Below, piece after piece: positions 16,635 through 25,376 of a DNA stretch of 42,814 bases. A program made the translations under genes and the position numbers. How positions within the stretch are numbered: the stretch's first letter is position 1; every line of letters starts with the position of its first letter. The notes below the pieces were generated by a model, which saw only the letters and a list, made by a program, of their open reading frames with translations, did not search any database and was not told the DNA's origin. Source of the stretch: Bacteroidales bacterium H4 (lineage in GTDB: Bacteria > Bacteroidota > Bacteroidia > Bacteroidales > Muribaculaceae); contig DAAP01000029.1 of NCBI GenBank assembly GCA_001701165.1, forward strand, positions 1 through 42,814, read 5' to 3'.

Positions 16635-17522
16635 TTATTCCACAGATTTGATTATGAGTTTACATGTGTTCATATCGACGGTGATGTCCATCTTGCCGCC
16701 CGGCCAGCCGGGGAAGCTGAACGAGCCTTTGCCCTTGACGAGGGTGTAGTTGAACTCGCCGCTTGTGAAACCAAATTCTATGGGATTGTCTTCACCCTGG
16801 CTGCCCCACGAGTCGGTATCCCAGCCGGTGAGGGCTGTATAGAAGCGGAATGAGGCTTTGCCTGCGGGGATTTCGAATACACCGTGGTAGATATTCGAGC
16901 CGATGGCATCGGCGTCTTCGTAGAGTGCCCATTCTTTGTAGTGTTCGGCCTGCGTGTCATCCGGGCCTTTCCAGCCTTCGGGTTCACCTACGAGGTAGAT
17001 CTTGCCGGGAGATTGGATTGCGCAATAGCCCTTGACCCGCTGCAAGCAGATGGTGTTGGAGATGATTGCGGAAGAGGGATACTGGGGAACGACGCCTACC
17101 ACGCGGATGTACAGCGGGCGTGCAGGCTCGTCGGTATAGCTGTCTTCGTCGACTATGCCGCGAAGTTTGCATACGCCCATGGCTATTTCTTCAGCCGATA
17201 CGGAGGCGTTGCAAGCGTTGTAGATTGTGGGAAGAGTGTAATAGTTGGCTGCAATGCCTTCTTCTTCGTTGGCTTCCACGAATGTTTCTTCGAGGCTGAC
17301 CTGAATCGAGTAGTCGGCCGCGGCGGCAAAGCCCCAATCAGGCTGCGACCAGTCCAGGTCGACAGTTCCTTCGGGCGTCAGCTGGTAGTACTGCGAAGCC
17401 AGGGCGGGCGTATTGAGCTTGAAGTCCGTGGCCTTCTGGATACACGGCTCGGTATTCTGCTTACAGCTGCCCAGAGTGAGCACGGCCACCAGCGTTGCCA
17501 TAAGAATTGATATCTTTTTCAT
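16635..17522 (-). CDS. SusE-like glycan-binding outer-membrane lipoprotein
   Basis: 295 residues with a lipoprotein signal (lipobox L-T-L-G-S-C, cysteine near residue 20). The N-terminal part (about 25-165) is a SusE-type fibronectin/Ig-like domain that begins with F-K-L-N-T-P-A. The C-terminal part (about 170-295) is a single carbohydrate-binding module with I-Y-L-V-G-E-P-E-G-W and a later F-P-G-W-P-G-G-K segment. It is shorter than classical SusE, which has two binding modules, so one appears absent. Third gene of the susC-susD-susE-susF order, 65 bp after susD. Confidence 0.85.
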   Translation of the reverse strand: MKKISILMATLVAVLTLGSCKQNTEPCIQKATDFKLNTPALASQYYQLTPEGTVDLDWSQPDWGFAAAADYSIQVSLEETFVEANEEEGIAANYYTLPTIYNACNASVSAEEIAMGVCKLRGIVDEDSYTDEPARPLYIRVVGVVPQYPSSAIISNTICLQRVKGYCAIQSPGKIYLVGEPEGWKGPDDTQAEHYKEWALYEDADAIGSNIYHGVFEIPAGKASFRFYTALTGWDTDSWGSQGEDNPIEFGFTSGEFNYTLVKGKGSFSFPGWPGGKMDITVDMNTCKLIIKSVE

Positions 17523-17587
17523 TATCGTATTCTGTGTTTTAGCTGTTTAATATTGTTTGTACGGCTATATGCGTCTGATGGCTTACA

Positions 17588-19270
17588 TTACTTGCCGTAA
17601 CCGGTATTTTGCTCGTATTTCTGGAACGAGATGACCTTGCTCGGGATGGGGAAGAGGTTGAAGTGCGCATCGACTTCGCGGCCTTCGCGTACGCCGCCCT
17701 TCCAGTTCCATACATATCCGCCGCCGGCGTATTTGCCGAAGCGGACGAGGTCGGTACGGCGGATGTTTTCGCCGTAGAGTTCGCGCGAACGTTCGGCCAG
17801 GATGTTGTCGGCTGTGAGCGAAGCTACGCCCCAAGTGGTTACACCTGCACGTTCGCGGATGTAGTTGATGTACTTGAGAGCATCAGCTTGGTTGCCTACA
17901 TTGCCTACTACGTTAGCCTCGACTGCGTTGAGGTAGATTTCGGCCAGACGAATAACGGTCCAGTCGGCATCGGCGAAGGCGCGTTCGCTGCCGTTGGGCG
18001 AGTTCTCGGTATCGATGTTGCCGAATTCGTCGTAAGCGTAGTTGGTGTATTTCAGAGGTGCATAGCCCTTGCCGAAACCGGCGTTGCCCATGATGGTGCT
18101 GTTGCCGATTTCGAAGCCGTCCTTGCTGGTTTTCCAAAGTTCGGCGCGTGCGTCGTTGGTAAAACCATGGCCGTCAAACTCGAACTTTCTGGAGAGCTGC
18201 TCGCGAGCAACCATACAGGTCCATTGAGCATTGAGGTTGCAGTCGTTGATCGAGCTGATGCCGTCGTACGAGCCGCAGCATGCTGCCATAAAGAATGTCG
18301 AGCCGCCGTAAGCCTGCAGATTGATACCGTCTTGAGGTATTGTGAAGATTATCTCGTTGACACGCGAACCTTGTGCTGCATATTCCTTGTTATTGGCGCC
18401 GAAGAGTGCCTTGTAGGAGTCGGACAGACCGGAGTTGTCGAAGCCGGCACCCTGGTGGTGGGCAATAATCTTCTGGCAGATGTTCCAGCACTTGTCGTAT
18501 GCGGGCGTTCCGGTGAATACGCCGGCGTTGACGTAGAAGCGAGCCAGCAGGGCGTCAGCAGCTTCCTTGCCTACGTATCCGTATGCGGGAGCGGTATAGC
18601 TGTCACCATATTCGGCGGAAACTTCTTCGAGGGTGCTTACGACCTTGTTGTACAGGTCGGCACGGCTGTATTGCACGGGAGCGGTACCGGCCTCGGTGGT
18701 TTCGTCTACATAACCGGCCGAACCAAAGTCGCTGATGGCGTAGAAGTATGCCAGCGAGCGCAGGATCTTGGCCTGGCGGATGGCATCGTCAGCAGCAGCC
18801 TGGTCGCCATCGGGCAGATAGCTGCGGTACTGCTGGATGGTGCGGATAAACTCGTTGCAGAGGGCGATTTCGCCGTAGATACGGGAATATGCGGCATACA
18901 TTATCTCGTTGTCGGGAGCGAAAGCCATGGTCACCAATTCGTAGTAACCGCCGTCATTGAACTGCAGCCACGAGAAGTGGTCGGTGGTGAGTTCTTCGAG
19001 GTTGAAGATGGTGCGGGTGAATGTGCCGGCACCGGCATCGCCGAAGCCGAGGATGGACTCACCGGCGCCCCTGTTACCTGCGGTAGCAAGACCCTGATAG
19101 CACTCGGCCAGCAGTCGGTCCATAGTGCCGCGCGGGTCGGCGGCAAACATCTTTTCGGGGGTGTCCTGGTTAGGATCTTTCGGCGGCACATCGAGGTCAC
19201 CGGTGCAGGAGCTGAAACCTGCGGCCAACATCAAGGACAGTCCGAGGAAATATTTCGATATGTATTTCAT
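17588..19270 (-). CDS. SusD/RagB-family glycan-binding lipoprotein
   Basis: 560 residues with signal and lipobox F-S-S-C (cysteine about residue 23). The fold shows the alpha-helical TPR-like framework of SusD proteins. A RagB/SusD N-terminal region contains A-D-P-R-G-T-M-D-R and repeated Y-A-A-Y-S-R-I-Y-G-E-I type helices. The C-terminal SusD signature includes V-I-R-L-A-E-I-Y-L-N-A-V-E-A and L-A-E-R-S-R-E-L-Y-G-E-N-I-R-R-T-D-L. SusD caps the SusC barrel as a lid and delivers oligosaccharide. It lies 40 bp downstream of susC. Length is normal and nothing is missing. Confidence 0.95.
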   Translation of the reverse strand: MKYISKYFLGLSLMLAAGFSSCTGDLDVPPKDPNQDTPEKMFAADPRGTMDRLLAECYQGLATAGNRGAGESILGFGDAGAGTFTRTIFNLEELTTDHFSWLQFNDGGYYELVTMAFAPDNEIMYAAYSRIYGEIALCNEFIRTIQQYRSYLPDGDQAAADDAIRQAKILRSLAYFYAISDFGSAGYVDETTEAGTAPVQYSRADLYNKVVSTLEEVSAEYGDSYTAPAYGYVGKEAADALLARFYVNAGVFTGTPAYDKCWNICQKIIAHHQGAGFDNSGLSDSYKALFGANNKEYAAQGSRVNEIIFTIPQDGINLQAYGGSTFFMAACCGSYDGISSINDCNLNAQWTCMVAREQLSRKFEFDGHGFTNDARAELWKTSKDGFEIGNSTIMGNAGFGKGYAPLKYTNYAYDEFGNIDTENSPNGSERAFADADWTVIRLAEIYLNAVEANVVGNVGNQADALKYINYIRERAGVTTWGVASLTADNILAERSRELYGENIRRTDLVRFGKYAGGGYVWNWKGGVREGREVDAHFNLFPIPSKVISFQKYEQNTGYGK

Positions 19271-19310
19271 AAGTCTTATCTATAGATGTGTTGTTGTTAG
19301 ACTGGTGTGA

Positions 19311-22300
19311 TTAGAAGGTGGCCACGACGCCGAGGGTCATGGTGATGGGCCGTGGGTATGCGTTGTTGTCCACGCCACTGAATACTTCGGGGTCTATGCC
19401 GGAGTACTTGGTGATGACGAAGGCATTCTGTACGGCTCCGTAGAGGCGCAGGCGCAGCTGATTCTTCAGCAGGTTGGGGAAGGTGTAGCCCACGGTGATG
19501 TTGTCGCAGCGCAGGAAGCCGGCGTTCTCCAGGAAGTAGTCGGAGCGCACCAGGTTGCTGACGCCCGCACCGCTGTTGAAGTAGAACTTGGAATCAAGAA
19601 CGTTGTTGAGGATGTTGCCCTGGCCTTCGAGGTTGTAGAGGTTGATGGAACGGGCACGCATAGCGTTGTACACGTAGTTGCCGATGTTGGCGCGGAGTAC
19701 GAAGCCGAAGTCCCAATTCTTGTACGAGAAGTTGTTGTTCCACGACAGAGTGACTTTCGGGTCACGGCTGTGCTTGTACACCAGGTCGGAGGCGTCAATC
19801 TTGCCGTCGTTGTTTTGGTCGACGTAGCAGTCGGGGATGGGATTGCCGTCGGGTCCGTATACCTGCTCAAACACGCGGAATGTGTATGCGGGCAGACCTA
19901 CCTTGTGGATTTCGATGGCGCCGGCATTCTCGGATGCGGGGTTGCCTTCGGCATCGAGGGTGAAGGACTTGTCTTCTTCGGCGCTACCGGTGAGCTCGGT
20001 AATCTTGTTTTTGTTCCAAGCGACGTTGAGGCCGGTGGTCCAAGTGAAGTCCTTGGTGACGATGGGTTTGGCACCCAAAGTGAGTTCGACACCGAGGTTG
20101 CGCAGCGAGCCGATATTGCGAGTCATGGCGTTGGTGGTGGTCATACCGGCGGGTACGGGCACGTAGGCCAGCAGGTCATCGGTATCACGCAGGTACCAGT
20201 CCAAAGCGGCGGTGACGCGGTTGTTGAGCCATGCCATATCGACACCGACGTTCCATGTGGTAGTGGTTTCCCATTTCAGCTTGGCATCGTAGGGGTTGGG
20301 ATACAGGGGGTTGATCCATCCGCCGTTGTAGGGATAGAGAGTTCCGGGGTTGGAGATGGAGTATACGGGGGTATAGTTGTTGTATCCGCCCACAGCCTGC
20401 TGACCGGTCTTACCCCAGCCGAGGCGCAGCTTCATCTCGTTCATCTTGTCGCGGAGACCGTCAAAGAAGCTCATGTTGGAGAGCTTCCAGCCCAGAGCAA
20501 CCGAGGGGAACAGACCCCAGCGGCAGTCCTTGGCAAAACGCGAGGTGGCATCGTCACGCAGAGTGAATGTCAGCAGGTAGGTGTCCTTGAAGGAGTAGTT
20601 GAAACGTCCGTAGAAGGACAGCAGGTTCAGCTGGTTGCCGTCGTAATAGGTCTTGCGGTGGTCGAGGCCGAAGCTCTTGCCGATATATTGCTCGGTGGTG
20701 GGGTCGACATTCATGTTCCACATACCCACGGTGGGCATATAGTCAAGGGTGTAACCGAGGGTGGTGATTTCGGTATGGTTGCGTTTGTGGTAGTCGAAAC
20801 GCTGCCAGGAGTAACCGGCCATTACATCAAACGAGGATTGGATGCTTTCTACTTCTTTTTTGTAGTTGGCGTAGAACTCGAGCATGGTGTTGCGTGCCAA
20901 CTGGTACTGGTAAAAGTACTGGCCGGCGCCGTTGTTGTAGTTGGACTTCCAGGATTGCGGACTGTTGGCCAGCATGTAATCGCGTGTACGGCCCTGCATG
21001 ATGTCGTAACCGAGGTTGAGGTTCAGTCGCAGTTCGGGGAGGAAGTGCAGAGCGTAGTCAATCATCAGGTTGCCGGTGGAGGCCCACATTTCGTCCTGCT
21101 TGTCGACGCCGTTGAGCATCGATACGGGGTTGTAGCTACCGTTGGTTTCGAGGCGTCCGTCGTTGTTGATCATCGAGGTGTATCCGCCCAGATAGCTCAA
21201 TCCGCTGTTGCCCAGAGTGCGGTAGTCGCTGTATACGGGCAGTGTGGGGTTGTAGATGAGTGCTGCGTAGATGGCGCCGGTGTCGGCTTTGTCGTCTACT
21301 ACATAGCTGCCCTTGGCGTTGAGGGCAATCTTCAACTTGCCGTTGAAGAACTCGGGGGTGAGGTTGAAGCCCACGGTGGTACGCTGCATGCGCGAGGTCT
21401 TCAGGATACCGTTGTTGTCTGTATAGGAAACATTGAAGCGGTAGGGAAGCCAACGGGCTGCACCACCTATGCTCAGGTTGTAGTCATGCGAGAAGGATGT
21501 GCGCAGGATTTCGCGCTCCCAGTTGGTGGAGGCATCGCCCATCAGGTATATAGCATTCTGAGAGGCGTTCTCGTATATCAACTTGCGGAACTCGTCGCCG
21601 GTGGCCACGTCCCAAGTACGGCGAGCCGTATTGAGGTGGAAGTTGGCGCTGAAATTGACCTGCGGCTTGCCGGTCTTGCCTTTTTTTGTGGTGACGATAA
21701 TCACACCATTGGAGGCACGGCTACCGTAGATGGCCGTTGCGGAAGCGTCCTTGAGGATGGTGAGGCTCTCGATGTTCTCGGGAGCTATCATTGACAAGGG
21801 ACTCAGCGAACCATAGGAGTTGTTCATAGGCACTCCGTCGATTACAATCAGAGGGTCATTGGAGGCATTGAGCGAAGCGCCGCCACGTATGCGGATGCTG
21901 GCGCCGGCTCCGGGGTTACCGCCGTCGGTGGTAACTACCACGCCGGGGCTTGCGCCTACCAGCAGGTCGTTGGCGTTAGTGGCAAGTCCGGCCTCTATTT
22001 CGTCGGGCTTGACAACGGATACGCTACCGGTGGCATCTTGTTTCTTCACTGTACCATAACCTACAACGACGAGGTCTTGCAGGACTTCGGTGTCGGATGT
22101 GAGGTTGATGGTAATGTTGGTGCGGCCGTTCAGGGCCACTTCCTGTGTCTTGCATCCTACGTAGGTGACTACGAGGGTAGCGTTGGGAGCGGCGACAATG
22201 CGGAAATTGCCGTCTACATCGGTGGCAGCGCCCTTGGTCTGTCCTTTGACGATGACGGATGCGCCCACGGCGGGATCGTTGTCAGCGTCGTAGACGGTAC

Positions 22301-22403
22301 CGGTCACCGTCACGTTCTGTGCCAAAGCCGGGAAGGCCATCATCAATGCCATTACAATGACGAGCCATGCCTTCCGATTCATTTGAAAACAAATGTTCTT
22401 CAT
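19311..22403 (-). CDS. SusC/RagA-family TonB-dependent outer-membrane transporter
   Basis: 1030 residues. A signal peptide (about 1-28) is followed by a carboxypeptidase-D-like/CNA-B regulatory domain (about 30-110, V-T-G-T-V-Y-D-A-D-N-D-P-A-V-G-A-S-V). A TonB-box-like segment comes next (L-Q-D-L-V-V-V-G-Y-G-T) and then the plug domain with the SusC signature D-A-S-A-T-A-I-Y-G-S-R-A-S-N-G-V. A long 22-strand barrel ends in an aromatic residue, as outer-membrane barrels do (V-V-A-T-F). It imports oligosaccharide across the outer membrane with TonB energy. First gene of a four-gene sus-like operon. No glycoside hydrolase or SusR/HTCS regulator lies nearby in the window, so substrate and control are unknown. 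The leader is unusually long (about 440 nt). Confidence 0.96.
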   Translation of the reverse strand: MKNICFQMNRKAWLVIVMALMMAFPALAQNVTVTGTVYDADNDPAVGASVIVKGQTKGAATDVDGNFRIVAAPNATLVVTYVGCKTQEVALNGRTNITINLTSDTEVLQDLVVVGYGTVKKQDATGSVSVVKPDEIEAGLATNANDLLVGASPGVVVTTDGGNPGAGASIRIRGGASLNASNDPLIVIDGVPMNNSYGSLSPLSMIAPENIESLTILKDASATAIYGSRASNGVIIVTTKKGKTGKPQVNFSANFHLNTARRTWDVATGDEFRKLIYENASQNAIYLMGDASTNWEREILRTSFSHDYNLSIGGAARWLPYRFNVSYTDNNGILKTSRMQRTTVGFNLTPEFFNGKLKIALNAKGSYVVDDKADTGAIYAALIYNPTLPVYSDYRTLGNSGLSYLGGYTSMINNDGRLETNGSYNPVSMLNGVDKQDEMWASTGNLMIDYALHFLPELRLNLNLGYDIMQGRTRDYMLANSPQSWKSNYNNGAGQYFYQYQLARNTMLEFYANYKKEVESIQSSFDVMAGYSWQRFDYHKRNHTEITTLGYTLDYMPTVGMWNMNVDPTTEQYIGKSFGLDHRKTYYDGNQLNLLSFYGRFNYSFKDTYLLTFTLRDDATSRFAKDCRWGLFPSVALGWKLSNMSFFDGLRDKMNEMKLRLGWGKTGQQAVGGYNNYTPVYSISNPGTLYPYNGGWINPLYPNPYDAKLKWETTTTWNVGVDMAWLNNRVTAALDWYLRDTDDLLAYVPVPAGMTTTNAMTRNIGSLRNLGVELTLGAKPIVTKDFTWTTGLNVAWNKNKITELTGSAEEDKSFTLDAEGNPASENAGAIEIHKVGLPAYTFRVFEQVYGPDGNPIPDCYVDQNNDGKIDASDLVYKHSRDPKVTLSWNNNFSYKNWDFGFVLRANIGNYVYNAMRARSINLYNLEGQGNILNNVLDSKFYFNSGAGVSNLVRSDYFLENAGFLRCDNITVGYTFPNLLKNQLRLRLYGAVQNAFVITKYSGIDPEVFSGVDNNAYPRPITMTLGVVATF

Positions 22404-22843
22404 GCAACAATTTTTGAGTGGTTTGACTTTATTTAATTAGTTATTATATTGTTTCTCAATAGAATATCGCGCACATCTTAACAAGCGGAACGGCTTTTGC
22501 TCTTTTCGTACAATCTCTCCGACAAACGGAGACCGTGGCCTTGTAAGTGACGCCTCTCGGGCTGTTATGTGGGAGCTCTGTGCTTTTCGGTGGCTCCGTA
22601 GACGAAGGTGGCAGCGGGGGCGACTACAATCCGGCAACAACTTCCCTGCCTCTGCATCCGGGGGAGGGAGGAAACCACATACATACTTGCGACAGCGACA
22701 ATGGTGCTTCAGTTACGAACCTGCGTGCCGATATCTCATCAATAAGTTTCTGTTTTTCAATAATTACAAGTAAGTACGTGGCATCTCGTGCCGTGTTTCG
22801 CGAAAGCCTTCGTCTGTCTTTATAGGGCTTTGCGTAATGTTTT
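22404..22843 (-). other. Long 5' leader of the sus-like operon
   Basis: The only good promoter box upstream of susC is at 22850-22857, leaving a leader of about 440 nt. It contains a CTCCG/CGGAG hairpin (around 22515-22530 on the minus strand) and GC-rich purine/pyrimidine stretches, but no recognisable riboswitch. A 67-codon frame (22437-22640) has no convincing features. No antisense TAnnTTTG promoter is visible inside it. Confidence 0.5.
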
Positions 22844-22849
22844 ATCGTG

Positions 22850-22857
22850 CAAAGATA
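22850..22857 (-). promoter_or_regulatory. -7 promoter element of the sus-like operon
   Basis: Minus strand TATCTTTG followed by CACG. The -33 region has no clear TTTG, which would suit activator-dependent expression as expected for glycan-use operons. It lies back to back with the promoter at 23037, 179 bp away. Confidence 0.65.
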
Positions 22858-23036
22858 AGCACTTTTTTCCATTCGTTAATGCTTTTTATCTAAGAATTAT
22901 TCGCTTACGTCGTGTTTTTAACCAAGTTTAACCCTTCACACCCTCGCATGTAATCTCCGCGAACAACATCTACGCAAACTTCTTAGAAATTTTTGTTCAT
23001 AAATCTAAAATAACTCTAAAAACCAAATAAAAACGC

Positions 23037-23044
23037 TATCTTTG
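23037..23044 (+). promoter_or_regulatory. -7 promoter element of the LRR surface-protein gene
   Basis: TATCTTTG followed by CAG, with an AT-rich stretch upstream. The start codon chosen for the gene (23194) is 150 bp downstream; a longer frame from 23056 would begin almost at the transcription start and is therefore unlikely. Confidence 0.65.
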
Positions 23045-23133
23045 CAGAAAAACGGATGCACATTAGCGGCAGCCCCATCTGCCTGATATACGGCCTCCCC
23101 TTTCCCGTCAATGACAAAACGAGTTTATATTAT

Positions 23134-23178
23134 TTTTCACACAATCCATTTTCACATAATCCATTTTCACACAATCCA
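23134..23178 (+). repeat. Three 15-bp direct repeats in the leader of the LRR surface-protein gene
   Basis: TTTTCACACAATCCA occurs at 23134-23148, with one change at 23149-23163, and again exactly at 23164-23178. The last copy ends 15 bp before the ATG at 23194. It lies in the transcribed leader, where copy number could affect translation. Confidence 0.85.
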
Positions 23179-23193
23179 CAAAACACAATCTCT

Positions 23194-24411
23194 ATGAACA
23201 AACTTTGCTCCGTAGTGATGGCAGCGGTTATGCTGGCATCCGCATCAAACGCCAAGGCTTACGATTTTGCTTTGGGTCAACTATTCTACAATGTGCTTTC
23301 CGAAACGGACGGTACGGTCGAAGTCACTCAAAACGAAAGCGGTACATATTCCGGCGACATCATCATCCCGGATGTCGCGGCCTATAACGGCAAGACATAC
23401 ATTGTCACACGTATAGGCGACTCGGCCTTCAAGCAGAGCGACATAACCTCGCTGCGCTGCGGCAACAACCTGACGCACCTCAGCGCATGGAGTCTTAGCA
23501 GCTGCACAAAACTCAAATCGCTATACATATCCAAAAGCGTGACCAATATCGAAGCCGATGCCGCCGCCGGCTGCTCCGTACTGCGAAATCTTGTCTTCGA
23601 GCCCGGCTGCGGAGCCACGATAGGCTCGCGCGCCTTTGCCAACTGCCCCAAGTTCGCATACATGCTTTTCCCGCCTACCGTGACCTGCGAGGCCCAGGCT
23701 TTCGCCAGCTCGCCTTGTGCCGTCGAGTTTATCGGCGACCTCAAGTCCCTCAACAACGGCATTTTTGCCAACGTCTTTCCGGCCAACATCATGCTCGGTG
23801 CAGCCAAGCCGCCGAAAATCGGCTCGGTAAAACCGTTTGACAACAAGGCCAAATACTACTCCACTCTGTACGTGCCACGCGGAAGCCGCGATGCCTACAA
23901 AGCTGACTCCTACTGGGGCGAATTTGCCGATATACTCGAAAAACCTTTCGAACTGACAATCAACGGCTCAGCCGAGCGCGTAGTCTATACAAACGTTAAT
24001 GCCGAACTCACCCTACATCTCGACTTCACTGCACGAAGTGACAACTTCAGCACTACCAACCTGGGAGTGAGCACCGATGACCTCGATGTCGTCAAAGTCC
24101 TGTACACCTCCACCGACGAGGATGGCAGCATGAACTACAAAGTCACCGGTCTCAAAGACGGCATCGCAAAAATATACTTCCTCTACTCGGACTCACGCAC
24201 AGTCACATACACCTGCTATGTGTGCGTAGGCCAATTCGCCGCCGTACACGATGTTACCGCCGAAACCGCCGAGCCGGCTGCATACGGGGTCTACAACCTC
24301 AGTGGCGTCAAGGTGACCGACGGCATGTCCAAAGACGCCGTCAATACACTGCCGCGCGGCTTCTATATCCTTGTGTCACCGCAAGGTAGCACAAAGCACA
24401 TAGTACGCTGA
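23194..24411 (+). CDS. BspA-type LRR surface protein with T9SS-type C-terminal tail
   Basis: 405 residues from the ATG at 23194. Signal peptide at residues 1-22 (M-A-A-V-M-L-A-S-A-S-N-A-K-A). Residues about 50-250 carry LRR_5/BspA-type repeats with I-G-D-S-A-F, I-G-S-R-A-F-A-N-C and later Y-V-P-R-G-S-R-D-A-Y-K, which closely resembles the corresponding part of the giant protein at 1781-9232 (V-P-R-N-A-Y-T-R-Y). A beta-rich Ig-like domain follows (about 255-345). The end (about 350-405) resembles a T9SS type A sorting tail: A-Y-G-V-Y-N-L-S-G-V-K-V, then L-P-R-G-F-Y-I-L-V and a basic last residue. Expected on the cell surface; ligand unknown. It is divergent from the sus-like operon and followed by a strong terminator. 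Confidence 0.85.
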   Translation: MNKLCSVVMAAVMLASASNAKAYDFALGQLFYNVLSETDGTVEVTQNESGTYSGDIIIPDVAAYNGKTYIVTRIGDSAFKQSDITSLRCGNNLTHLSAWSLSSCTKLKSLYISKSVTNIEADAAAGCSVLRNLVFEPGCGATIGSRAFANCPKFAYMLFPPTVTCEAQAFASSPCAVEFIGDLKSLNNGIFANVFPANIMLGAAKPPKIGSVKPFDNKAKYYSTLYVPRGSRDAYKADSYWGEFADILEKPFELTINGSAERVVYTNVNAELTLHLDFTARSDNFSTTNLGVSTDDLDVVKVLYTSTDEDGSMNYKVTGLKDGIAKIYFLYSDSRTVTYTCYVCVGQFAAVHDVTAETAEPAAYGVYNLSGVKVTDGMSKDAVNTLPRGFYILVSPQGSTKHIVR

Positions 24412-24448
24412 CGTCCGTACATCACTTTCAGAGACCTCATAATCCATA

Positions 24449-24496
24449 CAGCCGGGGCTGTGACGCAATGGCACGCGTCACAGCTCCGGCTGTTTT
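24449..24496 (+). terminator. Rho-independent terminator of the LRR surface-protein gene
   Basis: A two-part stem, CAGCCGG (24449-24455) with CCGGCTG (24486-24492) and a 10-bp inner stem (24457-24466 with 24475-24484), followed by TTTT. It lies 38 bp after the stop codon and also faces the convergent higA gene. Confidence 0.85.
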
Positions 24497-24527
24497 GGTA
24501 TATAGGCAGGGACAAGCTCCTGCTTGT

Positions 24528-24902
24528 TCAAACCCCAAGGACAATAGCGGGGTCTATGTTTAGACGCCGGCTAATCTCGCGAGCCTGCGCAAGTGTGGGT
24601 TGCTTCTTCCCCGACAAAACCTCACTAACACGTGACGTGCTAATACCGAGAAGGCCTGAAAGCGCAAGCTGGTTCAATCCCATCTCATACATACGAAGTT
24701 TTATAACATCGATAAGCGATGGCTTTCCTATCGGATAGTGCAGTTCTTCGTATTCCTCAATAAGAGAGGATATGAGGTTGAGTTCTATATAGTATGGGTC
24801 ATCAACCGGAGTCTTGTCATTTACAAGCGGCAACAGCTCGTCGACCTTGCGGCACGCCCATTCGTACTGAGCTTCGTTCTCTATTTTAGCCTTACTTTCC
24901 AT
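24528..24902 (-). CDS. higA: HigA-family antitoxin (XRE helix-turn-helix)
   Basis: 124 residues. The C-terminal half (about 63-122) is an XRE-type helix-turn-helix with L-N-Q-L-A-L-S-G-L-L-G-I-S-T-S-R-V-S-E-V-L-S-G-K. The N-terminal half is a HigA-type dimerisation or toxin-binding region with acidic patches. It neutralises HigB and should repress the shared promoter. It is the second gene of the pair, 9 bp after higB; toxin-first order is normal for HigBA. A candidate operator sits inside the promoter at 25239-25251. Confidence 0.92.
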   Translation of the reverse strand: MESKAKIENEAQYEWACRKVDELLPLVNDKTPVDDPYYIELNLISSLIEEYEELHYPIGKPSLIDVIKLRMYEMGLNQLALSGLLGISTSRVSEVLSGKKQPTLAQAREISRRLNIDPAIVLGV

Positions 24903-24911
24903 ATCTTATAA

Positions 24912-25205
24912 CTATATTGTTGATGCGTTGATTTTATCGTATTCTGCGTGAGTACCAACAAATCTTATATAGACCTTGCCGGGGATAAAGTGAATTACTA
25001 CAATCAAGCGAAAGTCGTTCCCCTTTATATTAAACACATAATGCCGGTTTCCGACACTGTCTACACTATTGAACGTGTTCTTGATGTCGGCAAAGCAAGT
25101 CCAGTTGCTCGCTTTTGTTCTCGTAAACCATTCTTCCAAAGCCACTTTAGACAGAGGGTGGTCTTGATAATAGTCTGTCAACTTCTTCCGAGAAATAATA
25201 TGCAT
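24912..25205 (-). CDS. higB: HigB-family mRNA interferase toxin
   Basis: 97 residues in the RelE/HigB fold. Recognisable parts are the N-terminal M-H-I-I-S-R-K-K-L, the middle A-S-N-W-T-C-F-A-D-I-K-N-T-F, the core R-H-Y-V-F-N-I-K-G-N-D-F-R-L-I and the family end F-V-G-T-H-A-E-Y-D-K-I. HigB toxins cleave mRNA on the ribosome. The gene is complete and lies directly behind a well-formed promoter. It is base-compositionally poorer in GC than the neighbouring surface-protein genes. Confidence 0.93.
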   Translation of the reverse strand: MHIISRKKLTDYYQDHPLSKVALEEWFTRTKASNWTCFADIKNTFNSVDSVGNRHYVFNIKGNDFRLIVVIHFIPGKVYIRFVGTHAEYDKINASTI

Positions 25206-25230
25206 AGCTTTTTGCTTGTTTATTCGATTA

Positions 25231-25262
25231 CAAAATTAGGAATAATTTTCCAAAACAACAAA
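25231..25262 (-). promoter_or_regulatory. higBA promoter with candidate HigA operator
   Basis: Minus strand TTTG (25259-25262), exactly 20 bp, then TAATTTTG (25231-25238), 26 bp before the higB start. The spacer contains the near-palindrome GGAAAATTATTCC (25239-25251), with GGAA/TTCC arms. That is where an autorepressing antitoxin would block RNA polymerase; the operator call is inference. Confidence 0.6.
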
Positions 25263-25297
25263 GAAACCGTGGTTTAGGCTTCACCCCACTCATACGC

Positions 25298-25339
25298 AGG
25301 CAGGGACGCTCCCCATTTTCACGGGATGCGCCCCTGCCT
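25298..25339 (-). terminator. Hairpin downstream of the SemiSWEET gene
   Basis: AGGCAGGG (25298-25305) pairs with CCCTGCCT (25332-25339), with a partial inner extension. It lies about 38 bp past the transporter stop codon on the minus strand. No T-run follows, so it is a weak terminator candidate. Confidence 0.4.
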
Positions 25340-25376
25340 TAGCTTTGTTCGACAGCGCGAAGATGCTATGTCGGAC

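Noticed and set aside
17609..21794. Long plus-strand frames (558 and 674 codons) opposite susD and susC
   Set aside because: Shadows of two clear SusCD-family genes; the translations are Val/Gly/Glu-rich with no family features.
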